Shown: positions 2,963 through 5,695 of the stretch, piece by piece
How the letters are laid out: every line of letters begins with the position of its first letter
How positions within the stretch are numbered: position 1 is the stretch's first letter
Assembly (NCBI GenBank): GCA_038203695.1
Contig: JBBRDQ010000278.1
Location: 1 to 5,695, forward strand
Length of the DNA stretch: 5,695 nt
Origin: M3007 sp038203695
Lineage (GTDB): Bacteria > Bacteroidota > Bacteroidia > Chitinophagales > Saprospiraceae
Direction of reading: 5' to 3'
Made by a program: the position numbers and the translations under genes
The notes under the pieces: generated by a model
The model's database searches: none
What the model saw: only the letters and a program-made list of their open reading frames with translations
Told to the model about the DNA's origin: nothing

Positions 2963-5695
2963 ATGCTTTCAAAATTACAATTTCTGCTGGCGTTTATTTT
3001 GTTAACGAGCGCAGTCACTGCGCAGATTCCGTGGACAAATGTGCCTGAATCGGGTGTTCCTACCGGTGGTGAACGCCGGATCATTCCGCAACATTACCGC
3101 ACCGTGCGGCTGAATATTCCCGCACTCGAATCGGTTTTGGCTACAGCGCCGGAACGATTCACGCCGGAGGCGCAGTATAACCCTTCCGAACTAACCATCC
3201 CGATGCCGGATGGGACGATGGCGCGTTTCACATTGACCGAATCTCCGGTCATGGCCGCAGGTTTGCAGGACCTGTACCGTGACATCCGCTGTTATTCCGG
3301 CCGTGGCATAGATGATCCTACCGCTACCATCAAATGCGACCTGACCCCGTGGGGATTTCACGCCCTGGTACGCTCGGTTGCACACGGTACCGTTTTCATC
3401 GACCCTTATACCCACGGCGACCGGGAATATTATGTGGTTTATTACAAGGCTGATTATGTATTAAAAAATGAAGCCGAACATTTTGCCTGTGCCACTACCG
3501 GCGAACCTTTACACGAACTGCATGAAGGCGCACAAAATGCTGATTTGGAGGGTGATTGCAGAATCCGTCGCTATCGGCTGGCACTGGCCTGTACCGGAGA
3601 ATATGCCGCGTTTCACGGCAATACTAAACCATTGGTACTGGCCGCCATGAATACCACGATGAATCGCGTCAATGGCGTTTATGAGAATGATTTTGCGGTC
3701 ACGATGCAGATTGTCGCCAAAAATGACACACTGATTTTCCTGAATGCTGCCAGCGATCCATACACCAATAATGATGGCGGAACCATGCTCAGCCAAAACC
3801 AAGTAACCTGTAATGCGCGTATCGGCACTGCCAATTATGATATTGGTCACGTGTTCAGTACTGGTGGCGGCGGTATTGCCGGCCTCGGGGTGGTGTGTGG
3901 CAATAGTAAAGCACAAGGCGTGACTGGCCTCGGTTCGCCCATCGGCGACGCATTTGATATCGATTATGTGGCACATGAGATCGGTCACCAGTTCGGAGGC
4001 AACCACTCCTTCAATTCCAGTCAGGGTTCTTGCAATGGAAATCAAAACAATAGCACAGCGATGGAACCGGGCAGTGGTACCACCATTATGTCGTATGCCG
4101 GCATCTGCGGTACGCACAATGTGCAAACGTACAGCGACGACTATTTTCACGCCATTAATGTGCAGGAAATCAATAATTTCATCATTACCGGAACCGGCAA
4201 TAACTGTCCGGTAAAAATTACTTCGGGCAATGCCAACCCAACCGTAAGCGGTGGCGCAGATTACATTATTCCAAAATCTACCCCTTTTGCGCTGACGGCT
4301 ACTGGCAGCGACCCGGACGGTGATGTGGTAACCTACTGCTGGGAACAAATGGACCCCCAAACCGCGACCATGCCACCGGTTGCGACCAATACTGCCGGTC
4401 CTATGTTCCGTTCCTTTAAAGGCGTTATCACTCCGACGCGTTACTTTCCGCGTTTGACCGATCTGGTCAATAACGTAAATCCCGTATGGGAAAAGTTACC
4501 CGCCGTAGCGCGGGCGCTGAAATTTCGGGTAACCGCCCGTGATAACAACTCCGGCGCAGGCTGTACCAACCAGGACGATGTGGTGGTAACTGTTTCGAGC
4601 GCAGCCGGCCCGTTTGTAGTAACGGCGCCTAACACCAATGTTACATGGTATGTAGGTGGCGTGGAAACGGTAACCTGGAGTGTCGCGAGTACGAATACCG
4701 GCACGGTGAACTGTGCCAATGTGCGCCTCTCCCTTTCTACCGACGGCGGCTTTACTTACCCGGTTATATTGGCTTCGAGCGTGCCTAACAACGGCACTGC
4801 ACAGGTCAATGTGCCAAATAATATTGCCTCGACCTGCCGGGTAAAAGCCGAGGGAATTGGCAATATCTTCTTCGATATCTCCAACCAGAACTTTAGCATT
4901 CAGGCACCGCCAACGCCGACATTCATCCTGGCTGCAAACGCTACCAATGTGGAAGTATGCGCAGGCGGGACTACCAATATTACGCTAAATCTGACTGCGT
5001 TAGCCGGATTTACTACGCCAGTTAACCTTTCCGTGACCGGCGCACCGACTGGTACCATAACCCAAATCAATCCAAACCCTGCTTCGCCCACCGGCATTGC
5101 CACCTTGTCGATATCCGGTTTTACACCAGATATGGCCGGCGTTTATACCTTGAATGTGCGGGGTAGCGCCGGGGCTATTCAACAAAATATACCGATAACC
5201 CTAACCGTATTCCCGGGCGAGCCGACCACTATTCCAGCGTTGTTCAGTCCAGCCGATGGCCAGACAGGCCTGGAACTCAACACGTTCCTCACTTGGAGCA
5301 GTGCCAGTTTTGCAACTGTTTATACCGTACAGATCGCCACAAATCCAGCATTTTCGCCGGTATCTATTGTGGTACAACAAACGTTGAATAACGATAGCCT
5401 GTTAACACCCGCGCTGCAAGTCAACACGGTGTATTACTGGCGGGTTCGGGCAGAAAACAACTGCGGCGCCGGTGCGTTTTCCACCGTCCGCGCTTTCCAG
5501 ATCGGCGCATTTACCTGCGGACAAGTCTTTACCAGCACCGATGTACCGCAGCTAATCGACGATGCGAGTGTAAATACCGCTATTTCCACGCTGACCATTC
5601 CTACAAACAAGGTTATTTCCAGCGTGAAAGTATCCATGCAAATCGACCATACCTATGTCGGTGATATCAGTGCAGTGCTTACTGCCCCTGTTGGC
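2963..5695 (+). CDS. secreted reprolysin-like zinc metallopeptidase, multidomain (3' partial)
   Basis: An uninterrupted frame of 911 codons runs off the right edge. Residues 1-20 are a signal peptide (LSKLQFLLAFILL core, cleavage likely at VTA-Q). Residues about 21-198 resemble a propeptide and contain Cys pairs around 110-125. The catalytic domain (about 199-415) has HEIGHQFGGNH at 338-348, giving zinc ligands H338, H342 and H348 and base E339, and a Met-turn IMSYAGICG with M376; this defines a metzincin, closest to the M12B reprolysin-like group. Three Ig-like modules follow (about 418-545, with TATGSDPDGDVV; 550-647; 653-750), then an FN3-like module (about 755-848, with YYWRVRAENNCG) and the start of a proprotein-convertase P-domain (852 on, with DHTYVGDISAVL). 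In Bacteroidota this architecture usually ends in a type IX secretion sorting domain, expected beyond the window. It should be an exported protein- or peptide-degrading enzyme; the substrate is unknown. The ATG at 2963 is chosen for the signal peptide. Confidence 0.93.
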   Translation, partial: MLSKLQFLLAFILLTSAVTAQIPWTNVPESGVPTGGERRIIPQHYRTVRLNIPALESVLATAPERFTPEAQYNPSELTIPMPDGTMARFTLTESPVMAAGLQDLYRDIRCYSGRGIDDPTATIKCDLTPWGFHALVRSVAHGTVFIDPYTHGDREYYVVYYKADYVLKNEAEHFACATTGEPLHELHEGAQNADLEGDCRIRRYRLALACTGEYAAFHGNTKPLVLAAMNTTMNRVNGVYENDFAVTMQIVAKNDTLIFLNAASDPYTNNDGGTMLSQNQVTCNARIGTANYDIGHVFSTGGGGIAGLGVVCGNSKAQGVTGLGSPIGDAFDIDYVAHEIGHQFGGNHSFNSSQGSCNGNQNNSTAMEPGSGTTIMSYAGICGTHNVQTYSDDYFHAINVQEINNFIITGTGNNCPVKITSGNANPTVSGGADYIIPKSTPFALTATGSDPDGDVVTYCWEQMDPQTATMPPVATNTAGPMFRSFKGVITPTRYFPRLTDLVNNVNPVWEKLPAVARALKFRVTARDNNSGAGCTNQDDVVVTVSSAAGPFVVTAPNTNVTWYVGGVETVTWSVASTNTGTVNCANVRLSLSTDGGFTYPVILASSVPNNGTAQVNVPNNIASTCRVKAEGIGNIFFDISNQNFSIQAPPTPTFILAANATNVEVCAGGTTNITLNLTALAGFTTPVNLSVTGAPTGTITQINPNPASPTGIATLSISGFTPDMAGVYTLNVRGSAGAIQQNIPITLTVFPGEPTTIPALFSPADGQTGLELNTFLTWSSASFATVYTVQIATNPAFSPVSIVVQQTLNNDSLLTPALQVNTVYYWRVRAENNCGAGAFSTVRAFQIGAFTCGQVFTSTDVPQLIDDASVNTAISTLTIPTNKVISSVKVSMQIDHTYVGDISAVLTAPVG

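Noticed and set aside
3509..4360. Long open frame of 283 codons on the minus strand
   Set aside because: It lies wholly opposite the catalytic domain of the metallopeptidase, whose motifs are intact. Its product shows no recognisable motif and is explained by codon bias on the other strand.
4900..5637. Short minus-strand open frames near the right end
   Set aside because: They are antisense to the continuous peptidase frame and have no motif, promoter or consistent start.

Overview
The window looks like ordinary chromosome from a member of the Bacteroidota, probably a Saprospiria-type lineage. Three things support this. Several upstream regions carry the TTTG-N19-21-TAnnTTTG promoter form used by the Bacteroidota primary sigma factor. 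No start codon has a recognisable Shine-Dalgarno sequence. The last gene is a large secreted metzincin with Ig-like, FN3-like and P-domain modules, typical of type IX secretion cargo. The species assignment is inference; the promoter and domain patterns are read from the sequence.

Region 1-450 has no protein gene. It is the upstream part of a ribosomal RNA operon on the minus strand. The first 12 bases, read in reverse complement, are the 5' end of 16S rRNA and run off the window edge. Behind them lie an AT-rich leader with a hairpin and boxA-like elements, and two tandem consensus promoters (236-268 and 364-394), each with the same GC-rich start region and A/T tracts upstream.

Region 462-2277 runs on the plus strand, divergently from the rRNA operon: a consensus promoter, comF (ComF-type phosphoribosyltransferase-fold protein), a 98-residue protein of unknown function 10 bases later, and after an 88-base gap an RNase HI with an N-terminal hybrid-binding domain. 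The first two are very likely one operon; the RNase HI gene may be co-transcribed. A ComF protein and an RNase H both fit nucleic-acid handling, but the sequence shows no specific joint pathway.

Region 2300-2734 is a minus-strand gene for a stand-alone tandem CBS-domain protein, convergent with the RNase HI gene. A 228-base divergent intergenic region (2735-2962) holds candidate promoters for it and for the next gene.

Region 2963-5695 is the first 911 codons of a secreted zinc metallopeptidase of the reprolysin-like metzincin group: signal peptide, propeptide-like region, HExxHxxGxxH catalytic domain with Met-turn, three Ig-like modules, an FN3-like module and the start of a proprotein-convertase P-domain. 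It is open at the right edge.

I found no mobile element, CRISPR array, tRNA or clear new system. The least explained item is the 98-residue protein; the most informative non-coding item is the rRNA control region.
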